Shown: positions 15,160-23,208 of the stretch, in pieces
How the letters are laid out: the number at the start of each line of letters is the position of its first letter
Numbering within the stretch: the stretch's first letter is position 1
Source: an uncultured Collinsella sp.
Lineage (GTDB): Bacteria > Actinomycetota > Coriobacteriia > Coriobacteriales > Coriobacteriaceae
Assembly (NCBI GenBank): GCA_934630735.1
Contig: CAKTWK010000025.1
Location: forward strand, 1 to 29,662
DNA: 29,662 bases
Reading direction: 5' to 3'
The notes under the pieces: generated by a model
Seen by the model: only the letters and a program-made list of their open reading frames with translations
Database searches by the model: none
Told to the model about the DNA's origin: nothing
Program-made: the position numbers and the translations under genes

Positions 15160-15985
15160 GCTCCGAGCCGCACTCGACGCATCCGACGCCGTGATAATCG
15201 GCGCCGGCGCGGGTCTTTCCACCGCGGCTGGCTACGCCTACGCGGGAGAGCGCTTCGAGAAACTCTTTGGCGACTTCGCCGCACGCTACGGCTTTACCGA
15301 CATGTACTCCGGCGGTTTCTACCCCTATGACTCCCTCGAGGAATACTGGGCATTTTGGAGCCGCTATATCATGTGCAACCGATATGACCCCATACCCAAG
15401 CCCATCTACGAACAGCTTTTGGGCCTGCTGCGCGACCGAGATTACTTTGTGCTGACCACAAACGTAGACCATTGCTTCCAACGCGCCGGTTTCGATAAAC
15501 AGCGGCTCTTTTACACGCAGGGTGACTATGGTCTATTCCAGTGCAGCAAGCCCTGCTGTCAGGAAACTTGGGACAACGAAGGGCTCGTACATTACATGGT
15601 CGCCGCCCAAGAAGACCTCCGCATTCCGTCTGCGCTAGTGCCCCGTTGCCCCCATTGTGGCTCCCCGCTCACGATGAACCTGCGCGCCGACGATACATTT
15701 GTGCAGGATAAGGGCTGGTATGCCGCAGCCGACCGTTACCAAGATTTCCTGCGCCGCCACAACAATATGCGCATCCTGTTCTTGGAGCTTGGCGTAGGCG
15801 GCAACACGCCCGTCATCATCAAGTACCCGTTTTGGCAGATGACCGCCAAAAACGAGCGCGCAACGTACGCATGCGTCAATTTTGGCGAGGCAGTCGCTCC
15901 GGCAGAAATCGCCGATCGCAGCATCCTGATTGACGCCGACGCAGGGCGCGTGCTGGACGCACTTGCCGTCCAAGCCGTCAGATGA
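15101..15985 (+). CDS. Class M sirtuin (SirTM-type protein ADP-ribosyltransferase)
   Basis: A 294-residue SIR2-fold protein. The NAD-binding start is GAGAGLSTAAG (from Gly34), then ERFEKLFGDFAARYG and DMYSGGFYPYDSLEEYW, blocks seen in SirTM of streptococci and staphylococci. TTNVDH holds Asn121, and YTQGDYGL has Gln140 where ordinary sirtuins have the catalytic His. Zinc ligands are Cys148, Cys152, Cys183 and Cys186. Known SirTM enzymes ADP-ribosylate a lipoylated GcvH-like protein, undone by the linked macrodomain. Here neither a GcvH-like nor a lipoate ligase gene is next to the pair. AAGGTG lies seven bases before the ATG inside the macrodomain gene. Confidence 0.92.
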   Translation: MFFSRLTSQSTATFSKQIAKLRAALDASDAVIIGAGAGLSTAAGYAYAGERFEKLFGDFAARYGFTDMYSGGFYPYDSLEEYWAFWSRYIMCNRYDPIPKPIYEQLLGLLRDRDYFVLTTNVDHCFQRAGFDKQRLFYTQGDYGLFQCSKPCCQETWDNEGLVHYMVAAQEDLRIPSALVPRCPHCGSPLTMNLRADDTFVQDKGWYAAADRYQDFLRRHNNMRILFLELGVGGNTPVIIKYPFWQMTAKNERATYACVNFGEAVAPAEIADRSILIDADAGRVLDALAVQAVR

Positions 15986-16006
15986 CGAAGCCGATGCTCA
16001 ACATAG

Positions 16007-16056
16007 TCGTTGGGGACGTTCTTGAATGACTAGCCGTTAAAGAACGTCCCCAATGA
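16007..16056. repeat. GGGGACGTTCTTAA-type hairpin repeat, second copy
   Basis: Arms 16007-16026 and 16037-16056 pair over 18 of 20 bases, with core TTGGGGACGTTCTT. It lies between the convergent sirtuin and dihydrouridine synthase genes. It shares its core and loop (TGACTAGCCG against TGACCAGTCG) with the hairpin at 11693-11740. Confidence 0.8.
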
Positions 16057-16060
16057 CTAA

Positions 16061-17020
16061 CTAGCCGCAAAAGCGAGCGGTTGACGCGAGCGGCTGCTCG
16101 CGAAAGACGCGATCGACGGCGGCGCGGTATTCGTCGGCCTTTTTGGTCTTACGTACGAGCTTGTGAACGGTAGTGGGGTCGGCGAAAGCGCACTTGGCGT
16201 AGAACCACCACTCCTTCATGCGGAAGACCGCGTTGCCGCCAATCTCGTCCGCATAGGCTGCGAACAGCGTGTCGTGGAAGCGCTGCAGCTCAGCTGCCGT
16301 AGCAGCAGGGCCGCCGGCAACCATGCGAGCCAGCGCGGGGTTCGCAAGCAGGCCGCGTCCCAACATTACGTGGCGCGTTCCGGGATAGGCCTCTACCAGC
16401 TCATCCATGTCCTCAAGATCAAAGATGTCACCGTTGTAGGCCACGGGAAACGGCGCCCGCTCCAGTGTCTCGCCGTAAAACTCCTTGCGCGGCGAGCCCG
16501 TATAGCGGTCCTTTTGCACGCGCGGATGCACGATTAGCTCTGCTAGCGGCATGCAGCAATATAGATCGAGCACACGCTCGTACTCCTCGTCACTCTCCAA
16601 CCCCAGCCTGGTTTTTACCGACACCGGCAACGGCGAACGTTCGCACACGTCACCCAAGAACACCTCGAGCTCATCCAGGTTGCGCAGAAAGCCCGAACCC
16701 TTCCCCTTGGCAACAACCGTGCCCGAGGGGCAGCCAAGGTTGAGATTGACCTCGCGGTAACCCATGTCGGCGAGCACCTGCGCCGCCCACACAAACTCGT
16801 CCGCGTTCTTGGACATCAGCTGAGGCACCACGTTGAGCCCCTGGTTATTGGCGGGATCGACCTCTTTAAACGCCTTACCGCCAAAGCGGTTGCCCACGCG
16901 CGGCGGCGGCAAAAACGGCGTGTAATAACAATCGAGTGCGCCGAAGCACTCCGCGTGCACGCGACGGAACACATGCCCGGTAATCCCCTCCATAGGGGCC
17001 AGCGATAAATACATCGACAT
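16061..17020 (-). CDS. tRNA-dihydrouridine synthase
   Basis: A 319-residue TIM-barrel flavoenzyme. Visible family features are the FMN-binding start LSLAPMEGITG, VVPQLMSKNADEFV, NLNLGCPSGTVVAKGKGSGFL with the catalytic Cys97, VSVKTRLGL, a phosphate-binding VMLGRGLLANP segment and a C-terminal helical tRNA-binding domain. Dus enzymes reduce uridines in tRNA D-loops with NADPH. The subfamily (A, B or C) cannot be fixed by eye. The start could be the first ATG (17020) or the in-frame ATG two codons on. The gene stands alone, converging on the sirtuin gene. Confidence 0.92.
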   Translation of the reverse strand: MSMYLSLAPMEGITGHVFRRVHAECFGALDCYYTPFLPPPRVGNRFGGKAFKEVDPANNQGLNVVPQLMSKNADEFVWAAQVLADMGYREVNLNLGCPSGTVVAKGKGSGFLRNLDELEVFLGDVCERSPLPVSVKTRLGLESDEEYERVLDLYCCMPLAELIVHPRVQKDRYTGSPRKEFYGETLERAPFPVAYNGDIFDLEDMDELVEAYPGTRHVMLGRGLLANPALARMVAGGPAATAAELQRFHDTLFAAYADEIGGNAVFRMKEWWFYAKCAFADPTTVHKLVRKTKKADEYRAAVDRVFREQPLASTARFCG

Positions 17021-17033
17021 CCATTCTCACATC

Positions 17034-17066
17034 AATGTGACAAAGGGACTGTCCCTTTGTCACATT
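17034..17066. repeat. TGTGACAAAGGGA-type hairpin repeat, copy 1
   Basis: A perfect 15-bp inverted repeat (17034-17048 and 17052-17066, arm AATGTGACAAAGGGA) around CTG, just upstream of the dihydrouridine synthase start. Close copies are at 24618-24650 and 28084-28114, and a half copy at 18423. Confidence 0.9.
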
Positions 17067-17102
17067 TGCAAATCATCATTCGGCTGTTTATTTTGGCACA
17101 CA

Positions 17103-17150
17103 TACGTATCGGGCGGCATCATCGCGTGGGCACAGGAGCAGCCGCTCTAA
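17103..17150 (+). pseudogene. Remnant of a glutaredoxin gene 3' end
   Basis: Read in frame this gives YVSGGIIAWAQEQPL and a stop, against YESSDIITWAQEHLL and a stop at the end of the intact glutaredoxin at 9245-9490. A few bases upstream, 17084-17092 encodes LFI in a shifted frame, matching the LFIDGKPLY segment with about five bases lost. No active-site CPYC part remains. It lies next to a hairpin repeat. Confidence 0.6.
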
Positions 17151-17210
17151 ACCAGGGCTGCCGTGGCACTTTTGCCGTATGACCATGCGCTCATCGATGG
17201 CGGGATTCTC

Positions 17211-17216
17211 TATACT
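17211..17216 (+). promoter_or_regulatory. Possible -10 element of the unknown membrane protein gene
   Basis: TATACT lies 56 bases before the ATG at 17273. No convincing -35 element is seen at the right distance. Confidence 0.35.
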
Positions 17217-17272
17217 GAGTCACATATGACGGCATCGCGCCACAACGACCGCCACGACACCAAGGACCCGCC

Positions 17273-18406
17273 ATGGCAGCACTCTCCGAACAAGAACGCA
17301 AGCGCATCCAGCGATACTGCATCTGCCCCAAGGTTGCCGGCGCGGCGCTTGCCATGGCATTCGTGCTGCCCTTATCGATCATTCCCTTCGAAATGATCGA
17401 CGACATCGTCTTTCATCACGAAGGCTTCCAAGAGACGGGCATGATGACCGCCTTGGCGCTTACCGTCATTGAGCTCGTCATATTCTGCTACTGCGCCCTC
17501 GCGCCGCGCTTTGGCATGCGCGGCAAACAGTGGAAGGAAATGCAGTACCGGCTCGCCGTCGAGCAGAGCGAAAAAGACCGCTCGGCACAGATCGCAGGCG
17601 TTGCTGGCACGCAGGCCGCCGCACGCCTGCTCAAGAACAGCGACAACGAGGCCGCACGCAGCCTGGGCGGCGCGGCAGAAGTCGCCGCTGCCGCAGGCGC
17701 CGTCGCCACAGCGGCAGACGTGCTTGCCGAAAGCTTCGCCAACGCAAAGGCCATGGCAGAGGCCTGTGGCGTGCCTGTCCCCCGTGCAAAGAAGTGGGTC
17801 ATCGCGCTTGTGGCGCTGCCCCTCGCGATCGTATGCGGCGCCTATATCCCGCAGCTGGCGCAGGGAAACATCGAGATGCAGGAGAACGCCGCGGCCGCGG
17901 CTGAGCAGATCGCCATCGCACGCAAGGCATTAGAGCCCTCATGCGAGTACGTGTCCGCCGATGACCCCTACGAGCGATATCAAGACTACGGCTATCACGT
18001 CCGCGGCTATCTGCACGACGGCGACTCCGATGCCCAGAAGACCTATACGTACCTGGATTTTGACAACAAGGGGACGCTCACGGAAGTGAGCTACGCGGCA
18101 GAGGTCGACCCCGGCGCGAGCCTCGAGGACAACCTCGCCCGTATCGAGCTCGACCTTGACGAGCTTTCCTCTGCCGTCCAAACCATAGACATCAAGACCG
18201 CAAGCCCCGAGCTCCTAGCACCGCAGAAGCTCCCCGAAGAGTTTAGGCAAGCTTTTTTGAACGGCTCACTCTACGAGAGAATCTCTATCAGGACGAGTGA
18301 CGGCCCCGTCAAAGCGTATTACTCGTTTGATACGGATCCCAAGGACGAGTTTGACGAGTACACCCATCCAACCATCCGCATCACGCTGATGGGCAAAACG
18401 AGCTAG
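17273..18406 (+). CDS. Unknown membrane protein with Ala-rich linker
   Basis: A 377-residue protein without a family I recognise. Hydrophobic segments at about 19-40 and 61-80 form a membrane hairpin, followed by a basic, amphipathic, Ala-rich stretch (about 95-165, with AAEVAAAAGAVATAADV) likely to be helical. A third membrane segment (about 175-195, KKWVIALVALPLAIVCGAYI) and a soluble C-terminal domain of about 180 residues follow; the latter reads like an alternating beta-strand domain with DYGYHVRGYLHDGDSDAQKTYTYLDFDNKG. The layout suggests a cell-envelope protein. The ATG has a weak ribosome site (AAGGACC). It is a single gene with a hairpin terminator behind it. Confidence 0.75.
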   Translation: MAALSEQERKRIQRYCICPKVAGAALAMAFVLPLSIIPFEMIDDIVFHHEGFQETGMMTALALTVIELVIFCYCALAPRFGMRGKQWKEMQYRLAVEQSEKDRSAQIAGVAGTQAAARLLKNSDNEAARSLGGAAEVAAAAGAVATAADVLAESFANAKAMAEACGVPVPRAKKWVIALVALPLAIVCGAYIPQLAQGNIEMQENAAAAAEQIAIARKALEPSCEYVSADDPYERYQDYGYHVRGYLHDGDSDAQKTYTYLDFDNKGTLTEVSYAAEVDPGASLEDNLARIELDLDELSSAVQTIDIKTASPELLAPQKLPEEFRQAFLNGSLYERISIRTSDGPVKAYYSFDTDPKDEFDEYTHPTIRITLMGKTS

Positions 18407-18422
18407 GCGCAGAATGTGACAA

Positions 18423-18436
18423 AGGGCACCGACATT
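18423..18436. repeat. Half copy of the TGTGACAAAGGGA repeat
   Basis: AATGTGACAAAGGG matches one arm of the hairpin repeats at 17034, 24618 and 28084 but the second arm is missing; the terminator hairpin starts at its last bases. Confidence 0.65.
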
Positions 18437-18458
18437 AGTCGATGCCCTAAGGTTACTG
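18433..18458. terminator. Terminator between convergent genes
   Basis: AGGGCA-C-CGAC-ATTA-GTCG-A-TGCCCT forms a 10-bp stem with one C-A mismatch between the stop of the membrane protein gene (18406) and the stop of the MFS gene (18498). It may serve both strands. Confidence 0.6.
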
Positions 18459-18497
18459 CATGTTAAGTCCTACAGCGCATGTCTAAGACGAATCGAA

Positions 18498-19763
18498 TTA
18501 TTCATCCCAGGAGAGATTCTTGCCAGTCTTCTTTGCCAGCAGCAAAAACAGACCGATGATGACGTTGCATGCAATGCAGAAGATGAAGACGCCCTGGAAG
18601 GAGCCAACGAGCTCGTATACCTTCATCATGACGGGCATGCCAAAGGCGCCGACGATATAGCCCACGGAGCAGATGAGCGCGAAGATGCGACCAAAGTCAC
18701 GGGAGCCAAAGACGTCCATCACCAAAACGGTCAGAGCGGTGCCGGCAATGACGTACATGACGTCGTTAACACCGGCAGCAAGAATGCTGAGCGTCGAGTT
18801 GCCGCTGCTCATCATGAGCATGACAAAGGAGAGAATCGAGACGGCGAGCCAGCTCAGAATGGCCTTGGTGCTGCCAAACTTATCGCAAGTGGTACCGACG
18901 ATCGGGTTGAGGAACAGGTCGAACAGCGATGCGGCGGAAACCATGAAGCCACCCACCATGGGGCTAAAGCCGACCTCGGCGGCATAGGTGGGGAACAGCT
19001 GGTTCATGCAGCAAGTAAGCTGAACGAGGCAGAGGAAGCCGATGCAGAAAAAGAATGCAGGCGACTTAATAGCGTGTGCGTAGCTAACGCCACGTGCACT
19101 ATCCTCGGTCGTTTCCTCGGTCTCGGCGACCGTCTCGCCTTCGACATAGCCATAGGGCAGCATGCCCTTGTCCTGGGGCTTATAGCGGATAATCAGGATG
19201 GAAGCGGGAAGAATGAGCACGGCGGAGACGCCAGCGAGCACCAGATAACCAGTCCTCCAGCCAGCAGCCTCAATGACAGAGGTGATGACGGGGCTCATGA
19301 TGAGCATGTAAATCGAGTTCACTGCCCAAGCGAGACCAATTGCCAGGCCGCCAGATTTTTTGAACCACTGGTCAATAACATCGGACATGGCGACGCCGGT
19401 AGTGAAGGCGAAGCAAACGCCAATCAAGGCACCAGCTGCGATGAACATCCAGACTTCGGTGTAGAAGGCCATGCCTGCGCCAGCGGCGAGCAGAATAAGC
19501 TCGACGACGGGGAGCCAAAACTTGCCAACAACCTTGGGGATGAGTTTTCCGACAAACGGAAGAGCTGCCGCAAGACCAATGAGCGTTGCAGTGAAGTAAT
19601 ACGAGAAGATGGAGTAGTCAAATCCGAACTCCTCGCACACGGGCGCGACGAAGGAGCCGGCGATTACGCTATAGGATCCAGTCGTACCAGCAGACATGAG
19701 GCCAAGCGCGATTACGAGAACCCATGCGTAGACCTTGCTGCTCTTTAACTTTGCATTTTCCAT
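18498..19763 (-). CDS. MFS transporter of the agmatine operon
   Basis: A 421-residue protein with about twelve hydrophobic segments and MFS character: a first helix LVIALGLMSAGTTGSYSVIAGSF, a loop with GKLIPKVVGKF, a long acidic central loop (YGYVEGETVAETEETTEDS) and a second half beginning SPAFFFCIGFLCLVQLTCCMNQLF. It is chosen to start at the ATG at 19763, with AGGAG eight bases upstream; a longer reading would overlap the gene before it. It lies 11 bases after the carbamoyltransferase gene, so it is in the operon. Known agmatine clusters mostly use an APC-type agmatine/putrescine exchanger; an MFS protein may take that role here. A paralogue is at 23209. Confidence 0.88.
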   Translation of the reverse strand: MENAKLKSSKVYAWVLVIALGLMSAGTTGSYSVIAGSFVAPVCEEFGFDYSIFSYYFTATLIGLAAALPFVGKLIPKVVGKFWLPVVELILLAAGAGMAFYTEVWMFIAAGALIGVCFAFTTGVAMSDVIDQWFKKSGGLAIGLAWAVNSIYMLIMSPVITSVIEAAGWRTGYLVLAGVSAVLILPASILIIRYKPQDKGMLPYGYVEGETVAETEETTEDSARGVSYAHAIKSPAFFFCIGFLCLVQLTCCMNQLFPTYAAEVGFSPMVGGFMVSAASLFDLFLNPIVGTTCDKFGSTKAILSWLAVSILSFVMLMMSSGNSTLSILAAGVNDVMYVIAGTALTVLVMDVFGSRDFGRIFALICSVGYIVGAFGMPVMMKVYELVGSFQGVFIFCIACNVIIGLFLLLAKKTGKNLSWDE

Positions 19764-19774
19764 TGATACAACTC

Positions 19775-20839
19775 CTAGAGACCTAGAAGGGCACACATAA
19801 CGGCCTTGATAGTGTGCTGACGGTTCTCTGCCTCACGGAAGATGACCGAAGCGTTGGCCTCAAAGCACTCGTCGGCAATCTCGAAACCCTCGGTGATGAT
19901 CTCGCGATGGAGGTCGTTCTTGCACTGGTCGAGGAGCATCTTGCCAACACGGTGATCTGCGTTGTGGACAGAAGGAAGCTCATGCATGCAGAAGATGTCG
20001 GGATTGTTGGTGCGCTTGCACAGCTCGCTGGTGACGCGATAGGGGTACAGAGACTCGGCATCGCCCAGCCAGGAGTTGTAGTCGTCGGGATCCAGAACCT
20101 CTTCGCCGCACTCGGGGTTGATGTAGCGCCACTCCTCGGTAACGATAACGTCAACGCCATCCAAGGCATCGAGGTCAGAGGTGATGGTAAAGGTCCTATT
20201 GGGAGCATACTTGGCGTAGCAGGCCTCCACCTCTTCGACCATTTCCTTGCACATCTGATGACGAAGGTCGTCGGGACCGATGGCGAGGAAGTCCATGTCG
20301 AGCATAGCGCACAGACGGCCATACCACACCGGGGCGCCGGCGCAGTTGCCAACGAAAGCCATCTTCTTGCCGCGGCTCGTACGCAGACCGCCCCATTGCT
20401 CTTCCATCGTAAGAGCGTCAGCGAGCATCTGAGTCGGGTGATCGCCGAGGGTAAGGGCATTGATGACCGGGATGTCAACCAGGTCGGCGACGTCATAGAG
20501 GAACTGCTCGTCCTTCTGTGCGCGGTAGACGATGAGATCATACATGCCGTTAAAGACGCGCATGGCATCCTTGACGGTCTCGCAGTCACCCATGTGGGAG
20601 TTGGTCAGATAAGTGAAGCCCATGCCCAAATCGTTGCAGGAGGTCTCGAATGCGCAACGAGTACGGGTCGAGCCCCACTCAAAGTTGGCGAGGACGTTTT
20701 TGCCGGGGAAGTAGCGCTGGTCGACACCAGACTTCTTCTGAGCCTTAAGGTTCCAGGCAAGATCGATGAGATAGCGGAAATCCTCGGAGGAGAGATCATG
20801 GATGTTGATGTAGTCGCGACCGCGGAGGCTGTTGTTCAT
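19775..20839 (-). CDS. Carbamoyltransferase, probably acting on carbamoylputrescine, with altered active site
   Basis: A 354-residue protein of the ornithine/putrescine carbamoyltransferase family. The carbamoyl-phosphate site S57-TRTR is present (FEWGSTRTRCAFE), as are ALTLGDHPTQMLADALT and VDVIVTEEW. The second-substrate motif HCLP, otherwise nearly constant, reads His286-Glu287-Leu-Pro (codon GAG, 19979-19981). Next to agmatine deiminase the likely reaction is phosphorolysis of N-carbamoylputrescine to putrescine and carbamoyl phosphate, but the substitution leaves the substrate open. AAAGGA precedes the ATG by about eight bases. A 124-base gap with a hairpin separates it from agmatine deiminase upstream. 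Confidence 0.82.
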   Translation of the reverse strand: MNNSLRGRDYINIHDLSSEDFRYLIDLAWNLKAQKKSGVDQRYFPGKNVLANFEWGSTRTRCAFETSCNDLGMGFTYLTNSHMGDCETVKDAMRVFNGMYDLIVYRAQKDEQFLYDVADLVDIPVINALTLGDHPTQMLADALTMEEQWGGLRTSRGKKMAFVGNCAGAPVWYGRLCAMLDMDFLAIGPDDLRHQMCKEMVEEVEACYAKYAPNRTFTITSDLDALDGVDVIVTEEWRYINPECGEEVLDPDDYNSWLGDAESLYPYRVTSELCKRTNNPDIFCMHELPSVHNADHRVGKMLLDQCKNDLHREIITEGFEIADECFEANASVIFREAENRQHTIKAVMCALLGL

Positions 20840-20884
20840 GCCTATTTTCCTTTCGAATTATTATCAAAATTATTGCTAAATGTG

Positions 20885-20916
20885 TCCCCGAAGGAAACAC
20901 GGATATCCCTCGGGGA
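20885..20916 (-). terminator. Hairpin between agmatine deiminase and carbamoyltransferase genes
   Basis: TCCCCGAAGGA (20885-20895) pairs with TCCCTCGGGGA (20906-20916) over 11 bp with one mismatch. It has no T tract, so partial termination or RNA processing is as likely as full termination. AT-rich sequence with GATAAT between it and the carbamoyltransferase start could hold a weak internal promoter. Confidence 0.45.
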
Positions 20917-20963
20917 GCGGTACATGTGGCGCCTAAGCCAAAGAGCGCAGGCTCTAAGGCTCA

Positions 20964-22202
20964 CTAACGACTGGCCGCCACGTCCTTAGTCCAGCAGTGC
21001 ACGCCGCCGCCGGACAGGTTAAGCGCGAGGGAATCAATCATGATGACCCTGCGATCGGGGAAGCAGCTCTCAAGAACCGCCTTGGCCTGCTCGTCCTTCT
21101 CTTTCACGACCTCGCTCATGCCCTCGTGGTAATAACGCTGGCCAAGAACGACGCCGTTGCAGATCAGGAAGTTGCAGTAGCTCGCTGCGGCGTAGAAGTG
21201 GACGGGGCCCTCGGGCCAGGGGGTGCCATCCATAAACTTGCCGCCCATTTCGTCGATGAAGCCCTTATAGAGCTCGTAATCCTCATCGCCAGGGGCGATA
21301 ACGACTTCAATCGGCTCGGCGGTGGGCATACGAACGATCTCGAAGGGCTTGCCCTCCCAGTCCGTTTCGTTGCTCAGGATCTCGTAGGCCGCCTCAATGC
21401 GGCGACGAGACTCTGCGCCAGCCTTGCTCGAGGCTGCCTCTTCATCGGACACCTCGGCAAGAAGAATCTTGTTCGGAGTGATAAAGCGACACATCTCATC
21501 AATGTGAGCTGCAAAGCTCATGCCAAAGACGGGAGTTCCGTCTTCCTTCTCGTCGAGGATGCCCAGTCGATAGTCGTCGTCCTCGAGCATAGGCTGCGGA
21601 AGCCAGATAACCTTGTTGAGGTTGTAGATGCGCTTATACTCGGCCTCTACTTCCTCTTTCGTGAACTCGGGATTACGCTTGCGGCATTCCGTGTCCTCGA
21701 TGGCGATCAGAGTGCCGTGACCGTCAAACTCGCGGTCGCCGCCCTCCGAAACCATTTCGGAATTGACGATATCGAAGCAACCGAGCGCAACCGCCATGTG
21801 AACGGCTGCCTTACGTGCGGACTGACACTCCGGGGAGTTCTTGTCCCACACGCCGTAATAGGTCCAAGCGGGGTTGACCATATAAGAATGGCCTTTGTCG
21901 TCGACCATGATGCTGGGGCCGTTGTCGCGAACGTAGAAGTTGGAGTCTTCGAACTGCGTAATCTGGATACGGTCGAAATCCACCCCTTCCTCTTTAAGGC
22001 GCGAGCAGGCTTCCTCGTAGGAGCCGGGGGTGCCACAGTTGAGGTTGACCGTAACGTCGCCATACTCAAGCAAAGCTTTAATTACGTCAACGCAGGGCTG
22101 GCGATTATCGAAGCCCTCTGCGCGAATGTAATCGGGAAGCCATGTCACATAGACGTTGGAGCGCTTCTCAAACTCGCCCGGCATACGATAGTTCTCGTAC
22201 AT
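20964..22202 (-). CDS. aguA: Agmatine deiminase
   Basis: A 412-residue protein of the guanidino-group-modifying (peptidyl-arginine deiminase-like) family. Recognised segments: FEDSNFYVRDNGPSIMV, SEGGDREFDGHGTLI with the substrate-binding acidic residues, FAAHIDEMCRF with the catalytic His, and C-terminal NLSGGGVHCWTKD with the nucleophile Cys403. The enzyme converts agmatine to N-carbamoylputrescine and ammonia. A longer frame runs upstream, but the ATG at 22202 has GGAAGGA six bases before it and fits the usual length. It is first in an operon with the carbamoyltransferase and an MFS transporter, behind a palindromic TetR-type operator. The residual possibility is another guanidine or arginine substrate. 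Confidence 0.87.
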   Translation of the reverse strand: MYENYRMPGEFEKRSNVYVTWLPDYIRAEGFDNRQPCVDVIKALLEYGDVTVNLNCGTPGSYEEACSRLKEEGVDFDRIQITQFEDSNFYVRDNGPSIMVDDKGHSYMVNPAWTYYGVWDKNSPECQSARKAAVHMAVALGCFDIVNSEMVSEGGDREFDGHGTLIAIEDTECRKRNPEFTKEEVEAEYKRIYNLNKVIWLPQPMLEDDDYRLGILDEKEDGTPVFGMSFAAHIDEMCRFITPNKILLAEVSDEEAASSKAGAESRRRIEAAYEILSNETDWEGKPFEIVRMPTAEPIEVVIAPGDEDYELYKGFIDEMGGKFMDGTPWPEGPVHFYAAASYCNFLICNGVVLGQRYYHEGMSEVVKEKDEQAKAVLESCFPDRRVIMIDSLALNLSGGGVHCWTKDVAASR

Positions 22203-22277
22203 GGTTGGTCCTTCCGTCGGGTTTCCCGCAATGCTGTCCGGCCGCGACAATAGCGGGGTTACACCAGCTATAGTACT

Positions 22278-22350
22278 ACTATACCTACCGTTCGGTAGGT
22301 AATTTTGTATAATTGCCATTCGCCTGTCGATACCTACCGTTCACCGTTTA
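22278..22350. promoter_or_regulatory. Divergent promoter region with TetR-type operators
   Basis: A 20-bp palindrome TACCTACCGTTCGGTAGGTA lies at 22282-22301. On the minus strand a TATAGT -10 for the agmatine operon (22278-22283) touches it; on the plus strand a perfect TATAAT (22308-22313) for the tetR-like gene has its -35 region under it. A second site at 22331-22350 has a perfect left half TACCTACCG and a degenerate right half. The palindrome is the expected operator of the adjacent TetR protein and a related site lies at the second MFS gene. Confidence 0.7.
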
Positions 22351-22441
22351 TAGTGGTCGTGTTTGGACACGAATTGATGTTCCGTTGCCATTCTTAATGA
22401 TGTTGGCAATGCGGAAGTGATTTGCAATGGAGAAGTGAAGC

Positions 22442-23005
22442 GTGAGCACAAAGGGAAAAATATTGGATGCAATGTATGATCTTGTGGCAGAAGTCGGTTA
22501 CGACAAGGCGTCCATTGGAAAAATCTGCGACCGTGTCGGCATATCCAAGCCATCGGTGTACTACTACTTTCCCTCTAAAGAGGATATTTTCACCACGCTC
22601 TTAGATAGTATGTTTCCGACTATCGACTATCAGCGCGACTACTCGCTAATAGTCGATAGGGACGGATTCAAGGCGGCGCTTATCGAGCTCGGCAATTCGG
22701 TTATAGGTGGCTATCGTAGTGATGAAAAGCGCCGTCGCGTGCTGGCCGAGGTCAGTATTCAGGCAAATCGAATCCCTGCAGTTCAGGAACGTCAGGCAAC
22801 GGCGATCAACCGAACTATGGACGCGCTTAAAGACATCCTTCTCCATGGCCTAGAAATTGGCGCGTTTTCCGATGAAACAGACGTCATGCTGTACGTGCAG
22901 ATTCTTTACACCGTACTTGAGGGAGCGAGCAATACCGTTGCCCAAGATGAAGACATCGATGAAAAGGCTGTTTGGGCAGGGATCGTCGAACTCATGTTTA
23001 AATAG
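22442..23005 (+). CDS. TetR family transcriptional regulator
   Basis: A 187-residue protein with an N-terminal TetR helix-turn-helix (ILDAMYDLVAEVGYDKASIGKICDRVGISKPSVYYYFPSKEDIF, residues 7-50) and a helical ligand-binding half. It starts with GTG at 22442 (the nearby ATG runs into a stop), with GGAG nine bases upstream. It is divergent from the agmatine deiminase operon and upstream of, but opposite to, a second MFS gene. Its own promoter and both neighbouring transport units carry TACCTACCG-like sites, so it is probably an autoregulated repressor released by agmatine or a related amine. Ligand identity is inferred only from context. Confidence 0.88.
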   Translation: MSTKGKILDAMYDLVAEVGYDKASIGKICDRVGISKPSVYYYFPSKEDIFTTLLDSMFPTIDYQRDYSLIVDRDGFKAALIELGNSVIGGYRSDEKRRRVLAEVSIQANRIPAVQERQATAINRTMDALKDILLHGLEIGAFSDETDVMLYVQILYTVLEGASNTVAQDEDIDEKAVWAGIVELMFK

Positions 23006-23110
23006 GCGCGTAATAACAGAGGCACCTTGGCAAGCGCGATGCGACGACTTGCGGGGTCGCAGAATGGTTCGAAACCCGTGTTCGCGATGATTGCAAAAAG
23101 TTGTTGAATA

Positions 23111-23155
23111 GAAATTGGGGCCGATTCCAGCTATGTTGGAATCGGCCCCAATTTC
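23111..23155. terminator. Bidirectional terminator between tetR-like and MFS genes
   Basis: A perfect 19-bp inverted repeat (23111-23129 and 23137-23155, arm GAAATTGGGGCCGATTCCA) with a 7-base loop lies between two convergent genes. The A/T-rich ends of the stem supply short T runs for both directions. Confidence 0.8.
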
Positions 23156-23208
23156 GTTGTAACTTGTAGAGACAAATGACAGGGCTGAAGGGCAGTTCGT
23201 TGGTCAGG

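Noticed and set aside
20964..22319. Longer agmatine deiminase with 39 extra N-terminal residues
   Set aside because: The extension would cover the promoter and operator, and the ATG at 22202 has a good ribosome site.
23030..23100. tRNA-like GGTTCGAAACCC downstream of the tetR-like gene
   Set aside because: No 5-bp T stem, anticodon arm or acceptor stem can be drawn around it, so it is not called a tRNA or attachment site.
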